Origin: JAGVSR01 sp963708775
GTDB lineage: Bacteria; Pseudomonadota; Alphaproteobacteria; Rhizobiales; Hyphomicrobiaceae
NCBI GenBank assembly: GCA_963708775.1
Contig: CAVPTI010000020.1
Span: forward strand, 327,871-391,870
Reading direction: 5' to 3'
DNA length: 64,000 nucleotides
Under the pieces are notes generated by a model. The model worked only from the letters and a program-made list of their open reading frames with translations, did no database searches and was not told the origin of the DNA. A program made the position numbers and the translations under genes. This document shows positions 34,464-43,781 of this stretch, in pieces; the stretch's first letter is position 1; each line of letters begins with the position of its first letter.

Positions 34464-35327
34464 CTAACCGTGCGTCGGCCCAGCCGACTGCGTTCGAGGC
34501 GCTGTAATCAATTGGTTCTGTTCGTCGACGAGCGGAACATCGTAGTCGAGCAGTATCTTGTCGATTTCGGCCTGATGCCTCGCGAGAATTTCGTTGAGTT
34601 GCCGCTTCCATGCGGAATCGGTCGGACGGACCCCGATACTGATCCGGTATTCGATCTTGGCGTTGCCCTCGTGCTCTTCGAGGATTGGAATAACGTCAAG
34701 TCGGTCATGAAGTCCGCGCGTCTCGTAGCCTGCATAGGGCCCCCAAAGGACGCCGACATCGATTTCTCCGGATAGGACATCATTGACGATATCCCTCTCA
34801 GGATCGTTGTAACGTCTGTCCACGGCCATGAGATAGGATTTTGCGTTGGCCAACAATCCATTGGCGGCGATGAAGTTTCCGATCGGTCCGCCCTGGTTGC
34901 TCAAACTTTTGTTCTTCAAGCGTGGATCGGAGAGTGAGCGCACTCCGTCGAGGCCGGCGTCTTTGCGGAAAATCAGAGCATAGGTGGATCGGTAGTACGG
35001 GTTCGTGTTCATGGTCATAGAGTCTTCTTAAATCGTTCCCATCACCATGTCGCAGCGCTTCGCCATGAGGGTATTCCTAATCAGACCGTACCCGCCCGGA
35101 TACCAAGTGTAAGACGACGGAACATGTAGATCGCCTGCGATCAGGTTAGCGATTTTGTTATCGAAGCCCTCGCCCTGCTCGTTGGAATAAGGCATGTTTC
35201 TGGAGATGGCGCAAACGCGAAGCACCTCCCGGTTGACGAGGTCCGCGTAATTGCCAGACGCCGCAAGGCCAGCCGCTGGCAGCATCGGCGTGAGCCCAAC
35301 GCACACAATGATGTCAAAGGCACGCAT
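34464..35327 (-). pseudogene. MxaJ/XoxJ-like periplasmic binding protein with in-frame TAA
   Basis: Belongs to the quinoprotein-dehydrogenase-associated solute-binding proteins encoded with PQQ methanol dehydrogenases. N-terminal part: signal, then VLRVCAISRNMPYSNEQGEGFDNKIANL and RCDMVMGTI. The frame then hits TAA (35028-35030 on the plus strand) and continues unshifted as EDSMTMNTNPYYRSTYALIF, DVLSGEIDVGVLWGPYAGY and a full C-terminus. The lesion is thus one nonsense codon. No mxaF/xoxF or cytochrome cL gene is in the window. Readthrough is possible but not supported by anything seen. Confidence 0.83.
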
Positions 35328-35490
35328 CTACATCTCCCGATGTGAAACGCCAGGCTTCGCCACATGCGCGTCTGCGCTCACCTCTTGTGAATACTAGCGT
35401 CTTGAATATTTCCGCCACTTTGCTCGTTTCATACAAATCGGAAAGCTGCGACCAGAAGGCCTTCAGTCCAGCGTGACGGCCACAGTTCAG

Positions 35491-35802
35491 CTAATGCTTC
35501 ACCGTTGCACCGATGGACCCAACCGCCGGGGCCCATGTTGAACCCGCAGGGCTCAGCCACTTTTCACCCAGACTGAGAAGGATCGGAGCTGCGATAAAGA
35601 TCGACGAGCTTGTGGCAAGCACCAGGCCGAACAGAAGTGTTAGCGCGAATTCCCTCAGCGCCGGACCGCCGAACACCGCCAGCGGCGCAATCGCCAGGAA
35701 CAGAGCCAGTGTTTCATTGATGCTTCGGTCGATTATTTGCCGAAGCGGAACTCGCCGGTTTCGCCCTGAGAACCGCGCATTAACTGGAACCTCTTGGCCG
35801 AA
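35491..35802 (-). pseudogene. C-terminal remnant of SecF
   Basis: About 100 codons of the protein-export subunit SecF. They read RRVPLRQIIDRSINETLALF, then VFGGPALREFALTLLFGLV and SSIFIAAPILLSLGEKWLSP. No start codon is present in this frame after the upstream stop (35803-35805), and ~9 residues seem missing within the INETL...FGG helix. SecD and the rest of SecF are absent. A functional secDF must lie elsewhere, so this is a relic or a broken extra copy. Confidence 0.78.
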
Positions 35803-36036
35803 TTAGAGCCTTGCCCGGCAACTATCGCAAAACGCCGACGTTGAGTGCTCCCCGTCCGCTGATCCAACGACCCGAGCGTCGCAAAAGTTGCAGCGAAAAA
35901 AAAGTGATGACCCAATGCAGATCTGCGAATAGGCCACACACTCGAGCACACCTTACGAAACTGTATTCAGCCGCCAATGTCGTGGCGAGGCCAATGCTTT
36001 AAGTTTCGTGTGCTGCATCAATTATGGAGCACCCCA

Positions 36037-36300
36037 ATGCTACATCGTCCTTCCCGCTATATCTTAGGCTTGGCCATCACGACCGCACTCGTGTCACCCG
36101 TTCACGCCTCATGCACGAGCCAGTCCGCAGACAAGAAGCTCACTGGTGCAGCTCGCACGAGCTTCCTCACCAAGTGTGAGCACGACGCGGCAGCCTCCTG
36201 CGCAAACGCCGCTCAGGACAAGAAGCTATCTGGTGCGGCACGTGCGAGTTTCGAAAAGAAGTGCACCAACGATGCGGTTGGTACTTCCCCGGCGAAATAG
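36037..36300 (+). CDS. PsiF-repeat exported protein
   Basis: 87 residues: signal peptide (YILGLAITTALVSPVHAS), then two copies of a ~22-residue PsiF-type repeat: ADKKLTGAARTSFLTKCEHD and QDKKLSGAARASFEKKCTND. Each has one cysteine, with another cysteine before each repeat, so disulfides are likely. PsiF proteins are periplasmic, phosphate-starvation-linked in E. coli, with no known activity. The ATG at 36037 gives the signal peptide. Confidence 0.85.
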   Translation: MLHRPSRYILGLAITTALVSPVHASCTSQSADKKLTGAARTSFLTKCEHDAAASCANAAQDKKLSGAARASFEKKCTNDAVGTSPAK

Positions 36301-36370
36301 AAAAGCGACTTCGAGTTGAAAATTCCGGCCCATTTTCAGGCTTCGCCGTCACTCCACTTCGGCGCAAAGT

Positions 36371-38965
36371 TTGCGCCGTAATGATCAATGGACACGAGAT
36401 TTGACCTATTTACATTCGACCAAGCCGCGACAGCGCTCCTCCACGACTGCGCAGGCCGAGTCAGCGTTCGATAATAGCAGTCCCGCAAACGAAAACTTAG
36501 ACATCCCGATCGAGTCCTCGTGGCTCGAGCGTCATGTGCCCAGCCCGTCGATGGGGCACGCGGGCGCTGTGATCGCCGCCATCGTCTTCCTTATCGTCGG
36601 ATACGCCGTCTACAAGGAACTCGAGACCGTGACTTGGTCTCAGGTGCGCGCAGCGATCGAAACGATCGGCTGGATGGATATTGGTATCGCTGCACTGGCG
36701 ACGACGGTCTCCTACATTGCACTTATCGGTTATGACCTTCTGGCGCCACGCCAGGTGGGACCTGGATCGGCATCCTCTGCTCACTCACGTTCTGGATGGG
36801 CTTGGCCGCGGTCGCAGCTTTGGCCGTTATCGCAGATCCGCAAGCTGTACACGACCTCGCCGGTTTGAATACATGGGCGTTCCGCGGCTTGGGCCTCACG
36901 ATCGTGCTCCTGCTTACAGGCTGGATCACTTGGTCGTCCGTTCATCCAATGGCGGTTCGGGTGCAAGGCTGGTCACTTCCGCTCCCTGGGACAGTCGCCG
37001 CACTAGGATCACTCGCCATCGGCGCCGTCGACATGGTCGCGGCAGCACTCGCACTCTGGATCCTGCTGCCGGCAGGCAGTGACGTTTCACTGGCACAGTT
37101 TTTGGTCATCTTCGCCGTGGCCACTGCGATCGGGGTTGTCAGTCACGTGCCCGGAGGACTGGGCGTCTTCGACGGTCTGATCATCCTCGCACTCCCTAAT
37201 GTTCCGGAGCCGGCCTTGATCGCTTCGCTCGTCCTTTTCCGTCGCATCTGTTACGTCTTGCCGCTCGTTCTCTCCGCAGTTCTGTTGTCATTTTATGAAG
37301 CCAATAGCAGATGAAGCAATAGCCAGTCGGCCGCTCTACGCCGAAACGTCGTCGAGATCGCAGCAGTGGCGACACCGTTACTGCCGGCGGTCACCGCAAC
37401 GGCCGTATTTCTCGGAGGTCTCCTCCTGCTTATTTCAGGCGCCCTACCCGCGGAACCGGATCGGCTGTCCACTTTGCGAGCAGTGCTCCCACTTCCATTT
37501 GTTGAAGCCTCCCACTTTTTTGCCAGCATGATCGGGAGCCTTCTTCTCATCGTCGCACACGGACTCCTGGGTCGCTTGAGAACCGCATGGTTTGCCGCGA
37601 TAGTCCTTCTCCTGGCGGGGGCTACATTCTCCATCGCGAAGGGCGTCGACTACGAAGAGGCTATCATTTGCTTGTCGGTCGTCATGCTTCTGCTGATTGG
37701 TCGGGGCCACTTCTATCGCAGGGGTGGAATACTTTCCGGCCACACATCCAATTTAGAAATCCTGGCGATTATAACAGCCGTCGGCATCTCGTTGTGGCTC
37801 GGCTTCGTCGTCTATCGAGACGTCGATTACACAAAATCTCTATGGTGGGAGTTTGCCTACCATGGCGACGCACCGCAATTCCTGCGCGCTAGCCTCGGCG
37901 TTGCCGTCTCGCTCTTGGCCGTCACGGTCTATCATCTTGTCCATCGCGCCCCTGCCATCCGGTACTTGGCGAGTGTAGCGGAGCGGGAGCGCCAAGGTGC
38001 TCGTCGCGACGGCAAATCGCGCGGATGCACATCTGGCCCTTCTGCGCGACAAGCTCTTTCTCTTTTCCGATCCTGGCTTCGTAGAGTACGGCGTCCAGGG
38101 ATCAAGTTGGATCGCAATGGGCGATCCAGTCACGAACTCTACGGACGAAAAGGTCGACCTCGTCTGGCGGTTTAAGGAGCTCGTCGATGATCATCGGGGA
38201 AAGCCGGTATTCCATCAGATTGCCTCCAACTCCCTGCCCATCTACCTCGACGCCGGATTCTCACTCGTTAAACTTGGTGAAGAAGCTTGGGTCGACCTGA
38301 CGAAATTCACCCTTGAGGGCGCCGAGGGCCGCAAGCTACGCCAGACATTCGCGAGAGCTCAGAGATCGGGAGCCGGCGTCGAGATTATCCCACGTAAAAG
38401 ACTGCTTCCGATAATTGCCGAGTTGCGCGACATGTCGGACGAGTGGCTAGCGACGCGCGGCGGTGCTGAGAAGGGCTTTTCCCTCGGCTATTGGTCGGAA
38501 GACTACTTGATGCAGAATGATGTCGCCGTCGTCAGGCACGCCGGGCGCATCGTCGCCTTCGCCAATATCTGGACCACTCCAGATAAAAACGAGTTCACCG
38601 TCGATCTCATGCGGCATCGACCCGATGCACCGCACGGCATGATGGATCTTCTTTTCATCAGCTTGATGCAATCGGCCAAGTCACAAAGCTACCGCTGGTT
38701 CACCCTCGGCCTGGCACCGCTCGCAGGACTGCCGCAGCACCGCCTTGCATCCAGATGGGCTCGGGCCGGCATACTGTTCTCGCGCCACGCCGACAGCTTC
38801 TACAATTTCGAGGGACTACGCACGTTCAAGAACAAATTCAACCCGGAATGGCGCTCGAAATATCTCGCGTATCCAGGCGGGCTGTCACTCGCACAAGTTC
38901 TCATCGACGTCGTAGCCTTGATTGGCGAGAGCCCCAAGCGCGCCGCAAAAAGGAGCGCTTTGTGA
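36371..38965 (+). pseudogene. MprF/LpiA-type phosphatidylglycerol aminoacyltransferase, broken in three places
   Basis: The parent enzyme adds lysine or another amino acid to membrane phosphatidylglycerol, giving resistance to acid and cationic peptides. The flippase-like N-terminal half starts at ~36500 (AVIAAIVFLIVGYAVYKEL). At ~36755 the frame changes and ~45 residues are missing (YDLLAPRQVG jumps to TWIGILCSLTFWMGLA). A TGA at 37312-37314 interrupts the same frame after SFYEANSR. At ~37990 another shift leads to the catalytic DUF2156 half, which is intact to 38965 (LLRDKLFLFSDPGFVEYG; TVDLMRHRPDAPHGMMD; AYPGGLSLAQVLIDV). It overlaps the next gene by GTGA. Confidence 0.88.
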
Positions 38966-39174
38966 AAAGCTGTTCGCGGATAGGACTCATTTGGCTCGCC
39001 GTCGTCTGCGCCGTAGGACCTGCAAGCGCTGAGACCAGCCATGCTGTGGCTTCTGGCCCGCGCGAACTTCGCAATCTCAGACGCGATGAACATGGTGCGC
39101 CCCCTAGCTCATGGCCGCCATCAATCTCGACCAAATGCGACTTTGACAGATGCGTGCTCCTACAGCTGGAGTAG
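38962..39174 (+). pseudogene. Truncated N-terminus, probably of AcvB/VirJ
   Basis: A GTG overlapping the mprF-like stop (GTGA) opens a clear signal peptide: VKSCSRIGLIWLAVVCAVGP, then ASAETSHAV. In Rhizobium and Agrobacterium the lpiA (mprF-like) gene is followed in just this way by acvB, an exported hydrolase of aminoacylated lipids. Only about 30 residues look genuine. The frame then runs into unrelated sequence and stops. The assignment rests on context and the signal peptide. Confidence 0.5.
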
Positions 39175-39319
39175 CCGCTCCCCGACCAAAAATGCACATC
39201 ACGCGATCGGCACGAAGTGTTCCGCCAGCGCCGTCACGGGATGCTCGCTCGGATCGTAACGATCTGTCGGATCGACAATCGTTGAGCCCGTGTGTGTTGG
39301 AGAAATCAGCGCGATCGCG

Positions 39320-39655
39320 ATCACCCGATCTCGAATTGACCTTGAAGCTCGCTTTTCCGGTCGCCGTATCGAGACCGAGATCTCCGTGCCGGAGGACCAC
39401 AGACGCCAATCCCGCGGAACGCTGGATCAGCTCGTTCAGACGAGCCACTTCCGGAACGTGAACCGGCTTCGTGACATAGTCCTCGGCGCCCGCGTTGAGC
39501 CCGTCGACTTTCTCCGACCAAGTGCCTCGAGCCTTGAGAACGAGAACCGGAAAATCGCGATTCTCTTTTCGCCAGCGTTTCAGAACATCGACACCCTGCA
39601 TCTGCGGCAAACCGCCGGTGGCGGAATTCGGAAGGACTAAGTCCGTCCGATTGGG
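39320..39655 (-). pseudogene. Response-regulator remnant
   Basis: A receiver-domain middle and end are readable on the minus strand: QGVDVLKRWRKENRDFPVLV, TWSEKVDGLNAGAEDYVTKPVHVPEVARL and the linker LRHGDLGLDTATGKASF. The N-terminal strand with the acidic pocket is absent (the frame before LPQMQG is unrelated). The DNA-binding domain after 39330 is not recognisable. Both ends are lost. It resembles PhoP/OmpR-type regulators and differs from the regulator at 28839. Confidence 0.78.
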
Positions 39656-39711
39656 TGGCCAATGCGGACGTGCGTGCGCGCCAAGATACGCAGTCAGAGC
39701 TAAGTTGCACC

Positions 39712-42009
39712 TCAGCCCGTCGTCGCATGCTCATAGATATCTTCCTCCTGCGCGTTATGAATTCGCACGAGAGACTCGATGGACTCTATGACGCGCTGCG
39801 CATCTCTAATGAGATATCGATCAGCGTCCTCGGCCTTAAGGCCTTCCGATACCCGCGTCAGCAACCGTGCGAGGTGGAGGATCTCACGATGCGCCCGGCT
39901 CATCGCGGCTAGGCCATGCCCGTCATGCAGAAACTTTGCGAGACGCGGATAGATGCGACCTTCGTCGTCGCGCTCGTGCTCAACAACTTTCGACGTTACG
40001 ACGCCAGCAGCTTCGCGAATGAGACCTGCTGCGATCTCCGGGGGGACGTCATCGAGCGCATCGGCAATTTCACGAAGACGGTCAAGCGAAGCCTCGAGAA
40101 GCATATGCTCTTGCTGCAATGCCCGGGCTGCTGCGGGTTGCATGGTTTCACGCCCGAGCCGCCATTCCGGCGTCAGTGCGCGCAAAGCATTCAGAATGAC
40201 GCCCACGTCGATTGCTTCTTGGGTCAAGGCACCAGCGACCGGCGTCAGATAGCCGAACGCGGCCGCGATCATTGCGATGCCAGAAAGTCCAATTCCGATC
40301 GTGATGCTCTAAATCGCGATGCCGCGGGCACGCCGGGCAATGATAACGGCCTGGGAGACCCGATCGAGGCGATCAACGAGAATAACCACGTCGGCCGCTT
40401 CTGACGATGCGCTTGCTCCGCGGGCACCCATTGCGATCCCCACATCCGCCGCTGCGAGGGCCGGGGCATCGTTGATCCCATCGCCCACCATGAGCGTCGG
40501 ATGCAAACGCTGCTCGAACGCAACTGCCTCCACCTTGTCTGACGGCTCTCGGTCGGCCAACACGGCATCCAGATCGAGTGCAGCGCCAATGGTTTCGGCC
40601 GACTCCGCCCGATCGCCAGTGACCATGACGATCCGGCGTACGCCCGCGGTGCGGAGGGATTGAACCGCCCGAGGTGTTTCACGACGCAGCTCATCGCCGA
40701 GGAGAATGGCTCCGATTACGCGCCCTTCGACCGAGACGAAGACGCTGAGGGCGGACCGCCACGATGCGCGGCGGAGTGCTCGTACTGCCCACGCATCAAG
40801 GCTTCCAGGTCCACATACGAGTTGACGCGAACCAGCCTTGATCATTTTGCCCGAGATCCTTCCCTCAAGGCCGGACCCCATAGTCTCACGCACCGTGTCG
40901 GGCACATCGAGGGTCAGCCCCCGGGAAATCGCCGCAGTAACGATGGCCGCGGCGACAACATGTTGCGAGGCCTGTTCCAGCGACGCGGCAAGCCGAAGCA
41001 CGTCATCCGGATTTTCACCAGGTGCCGTCTCAACAGCGACGAGACGAGCTCCCCCAACGGTGAGTGTGCCGGTCTTATCGAACATGACGGTATGCGTTCT
41101 GGCCAGCGCTTCGAGTGGTCCACCACCTTTGATGAGGATGCCAAGCCGAGCCGCGTGAGAAACTCCGGCAATGAATGCCACGGGTGCTGCGAGGATCAAC
41201 GGGCATGGAGTTGAGGCGACGAGAACGGCAAGGCCTCGTATTGGATCGCCTGAAAACAGCCAGGCCGCCCCCGCGATGGCCAACGTGACAGGCAATAGGA
41301 TGAGAGCGTAACGGTCGGCGAGGCGAATGAATGGCGCCTTCGCCGTCTGCGCGGCAGTGACGAGCCGGACGATGCCCGCGTAAGTGCTTTCGCCGGCGCT
41401 TGCGCTAGCCCTCAGCTCAAATGTTGCTCCAGCGTTGATGGTGCCACTACGGGCCAGTTCTCCCATCTTACGGGTGACGGGGATTGGCTCACCGGTCAAG
41501 GCGGCTTCGTCGAGCGTGGCGTTCGTGGCCAATATGACGCCATCGACGGGGACGACCTCACCGGCGCGAACAAGAATTGTGTCACTAATTGAAACGAGCT
41601 CAATCGCGACATCTTCAATCGCGCTGTTGCTACGCCTGTGAGCAAGCCTCGGCGCCCGATCGACAAGGGATTTCAAATCTCGCTCCGCGCGAGCAACAGC
41701 GAAGTCCTCAAGAAGATTGCCGCCCGCATACATGACCGCGACGACAGCGCCAGCCAAAGGCTCGCCTAGAAGAATTGCAGCTGACATCGAGATGAATGCA
41801 ACGGCATCGACGCCAAGTCGGCCCGCAAGAAGATCGCGCACTATTGATATGGCAAGACCAATAATCACCGGGACAGTGGCAGTTGCCCAAAGGCGATCGG
41901 CCCAAACCCCGTACCCATAAATCCAGACAACAATGCCTAGAGCCAGGCCCGTGGCTGCAATCGCAAATAGTGCTCTCCTGACGAAGCGATCTGTCATCAC
42001 GTGGTTCAT
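39712..42009 (-). pseudogene. P1B-type ATPase fused to a hemerythrin domain, with in-frame TAG
   Basis: One frame from 42009 to 39712, interrupted only by TAG at 40309-40311 (plus strand CTA). Before it lies a heavy-metal ATPase with LTGEP, the membrane metal motif STPCPLILAAPV (CPL, not CPC), DKTGTLTVGG and VGDGINDAPALAAADVG. There is no N-terminal metal-binding domain, and the usual HP motif reads QHV. After TAG the last helix continues (IGIGLSGIAMIAAAFGYL; EAIDVGVILNALRAL) straight into a hemerythrin-like domain: QQEHMLLEASLDRL, VEHERDDEGRIYPRL, RAHREILHLARLL and RIHNAQEEDIYEHA. Relatives suggest GIALQSI, so CAG to TAG. The hemerythrin part could restart at ATG 40272. Confidence 0.83.
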
Positions 42010-42021
42010 TCAACCGCTTTA

Positions 42022-42564
42022 TCAGCTAGTCCGTTTGAAGCTCGAGTTGTTGGCGACGAACAACATATACTTCGCTAGGGGCCGCTTGAACAAAAAGAGA
42101 TAGGTCACGTGCATGCCCACGAAGAACAGCATCAAGTTGGCAAAGAACTCATGCGCTTCGCTCAGCAGGCCCTCCTCGTCGCGGCCATGTTTGCCCAGCC
42201 CGTTGTCGTCAGCATAGGCCCCAGCAACCAAGTCCGCGTTAGCCAAGCCAATTGCATCTCCTTGGTCGAGCGCTATGCCGGTACCGGTCGCTGCAAGCAA
42301 ACTGAGGGCAATACCTAGAAGAAGACTCTTGCTGATCGCCGGGTGAGTAAACGCATTGTCTAAGTTCAATCCATCGAACGAGGGATAGAACCGCATGAGC
42401 CCCACCTGTCGTTCTCCGCTTAGGGCCCAGAGCAACCGAAACATGATGACCGCAGCAACACCGTAGCCAAGCCACGCGTGCACAAGCCCCAGTTCGCCTG
42501 TCAGATACGCAAGGACAGACAGGGTTGCGAGAATGGCATGATAGATACGAATTCGGTTCATCAT
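42022..42564 (-). CDS. Cytochrome b561-type membrane protein
   Basis: About 180 residues with four membrane helices and paired histidines for two b haems: IRIYHAILATLSVLAYLTG, LVHAWLGYGVAAVIMFRLLW, and EAHEFFANLMLFFVGMHVTYL near the end. FKRPLAKYMLF closes it. The frame reaches 42675, but homologous sequence starts at MMNRIRIYH (42564 or 42561). Last gene of a minus-strand haem cluster with DHC, an SHP-like cytochrome and a cytochrome b561-DHC fusion, and probably passes electrons between the quinone pool and those periplasmic cytochromes. Confidence 0.87.
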   Translation of the reverse strand: MMNRIRIYHAILATLSVLAYLTGELGLVHAWLGYGVAAVIMFRLLWALSGERQVGLMRFYPSFDGLNLDNAFTHPAISKSLLLGIALSLLAATGTGIALDQGDAIGLANADLVAGAYADDNGLGKHGRDEEGLLSEAHEFFANLMLFFVGMHVTYLFLFKRPLAKYMLFVANNSSFKRTS

Positions 42565-42747
42565 CGTCAGTCTGAAGCCTCTAAGTCCGCTTTGTTGAAA
42601 CAGCCGCCATTGACTGGCAAACCGATTTTGCGACGGCCCGAATTTCATCATCCAAGTCGAAGCGGATTTGAGCAATCAACTAGGTCACAGGTCAGACGAG
42701 AAGACCGATTGACATGATTGCTTCATCAAGCCTTCGGGCTTCGATCG

Positions 42748-43227
42748 CTAGTCCTCTTCGAGGAACTCACCTTTGTCGGCAGTGCGGTGGCAAGCGATGC
42801 AGTTGGCTTTGGACTTGATCTTCGGGTCACTGAAGCAACTCGCCGCGATTTCGTCGTGCTCCCGCTTCCAGTAGGGTGTGTCTGTGATCCGAAGCGGAAC
42901 GGAGTCGGCGCTAAGTCCCTTGGTGAAACGGGCTCCCCCCTTTGTGGCTGGGGCATCGGCTGCATGTGCCGCGAGATAGGTCGCTATATCGTCCTGCAAT
43001 GCTTGGTCGAGGCTGGCATTCTCGCCGAAGTGATTGGCAAGGTCGCCCATCAGCTTGGTCCATGATCGGCTGGGCAGCATCTGCGGCGGAAAAGCGATAT
43101 GGCATCCGCCGCATTCCTTGAGCGTCGCAACATGGTCTATGGGGGGAACCTTCACCCCTTCGTCGGCACGGAGCCCCGATGGCCCCAAGGTAAAGACTAT
43201 CGTCGTAAGCAAGACGAGGCGCTTCAT
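42748..43227 (-). CDS. Dihaem cytochrome c (DHC family)
   Basis: 159 residues: signal peptide (VLLTTIVFTLGPSGLRAD) and two haem-binding sites, CGGCH (KECGGCHIAFPPQMLPSRSW) and CIACH (SKANCIACHRTADKGEFLEE). This spacing and the FPPQMLP..SW segment are typical of the DHC family, the partner of SHP in Rhodobacter. The C-terminus ends in acidic EED, as if to dock a membrane or SHP partner. Starts nine bases after the SHP-like gene. Confidence 0.9.
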   Translation of the reverse strand: MKRLVLLTTIVFTLGPSGLRADEGVKVPPIDHVATLKECGGCHIAFPPQMLPSRSWTKLMGDLANHFGENASLDQALQDDIATYLAAHAADAPATKGGARFTKGLSADSVPLRITDTPYWKREHDEIAASCFSDPKIKSKANCIACHRTADKGEFLEED

Positions 43228-43236
43228 GGCTTCCTC

Positions 43237-43668
43237 CTATTTCCCGGAAAGATACGTGATGAAATCGCCCTTCTCGACGGCAGTGCACTCGCGCCCGAGC
43301 ACGCTGTTGCAGTTGCGGCCAAACCATTTGTTGACTTCGTCGCCCTTGGTGAAGCGGCTGGGGTTCTTCGACACAGCCATGGGCTCAATGCGCTTACCAG
43401 CCCGCGTTTCTCCAGCAGCTGTCGGATCCTGAGAATGGCACGAGGTGCATGACGGGGTGTCGGGCTTTCCGCCCGTGTGCTTGGCGGCAAAGAAGGCCTG
43501 CCCACGCATTGCCGAAAACCCGCCAAAAGCTGGATCAGCCTTCTTCGCCTCTTCGGCGAGGGTGGCAAGAATGGCGTCCCGGGCAGGATCGGCTGCAGCA
43601 GGCAAAACCATGGTTACATTGCTTAAACTCAATAGAATTATGAGTGCGATTTTGTGTGACTTGTTCAT
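43237..43668 (-). CDS. SHP-like cytochrome c (DUF1924)
   Basis: 143 residues with a signal peptide (ALIILLSLSNVTMVLPAAAD). One haem motif is seen, CTSCH (DTPSCTSCHSQDPTAAGETR), followed by KRIEPMAVSKNPSRFT and WFGRNCNSVLGRECTAVEKG. In Rhodobacter sphaeroides SHP a distal asparagine ligates the haem and leaves on reduction to let O2 bind, next to a disulfide. The RNCN asparagine and the two nearby cysteines here fit that. Start set at 43668 (MNKSHKIALII). Likely the O2- or ligand-binding member of the haem cluster. Confidence 0.85.
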   Translation of the reverse strand: MNKSHKIALIILLSLSNVTMVLPAAADPARDAILATLAEEAKKADPAFGGFSAMRGQAFFAAKHTGGKPDTPSCTSCHSQDPTAAGETRAGKRIEPMAVSKNPSRFTKGDEVNKWFGRNCNSVLGRECTAVEKGDFITYLSGK

Positions 43669-43781
43669 CTCTGCACCTCTCGAACTACTTAATATCGGAT
43701 CTGGTTCGACCTGCGGTTCCTGTTCGATCGCGTGCACCCTACTCCGTGTCAGCTGACGGTTGACTGACGTTTGGATGTGGT

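Noticed and set aside
40309..40311. TAG in the ATPase-hemerythrin gene as a pyrrolysine or programmed readthrough codon
   Set aside because: Nothing in the context supports recoding, and TAA and TGA codons interrupt neighbouring genes in the same way, so ordinary nonsense mutation is simpler.
40660..41214. Plus-strand frame of 184 codons opposite the P-type ATPase
   Set aside because: Shadow of the ATPase phosphorylation domain; no motifs.
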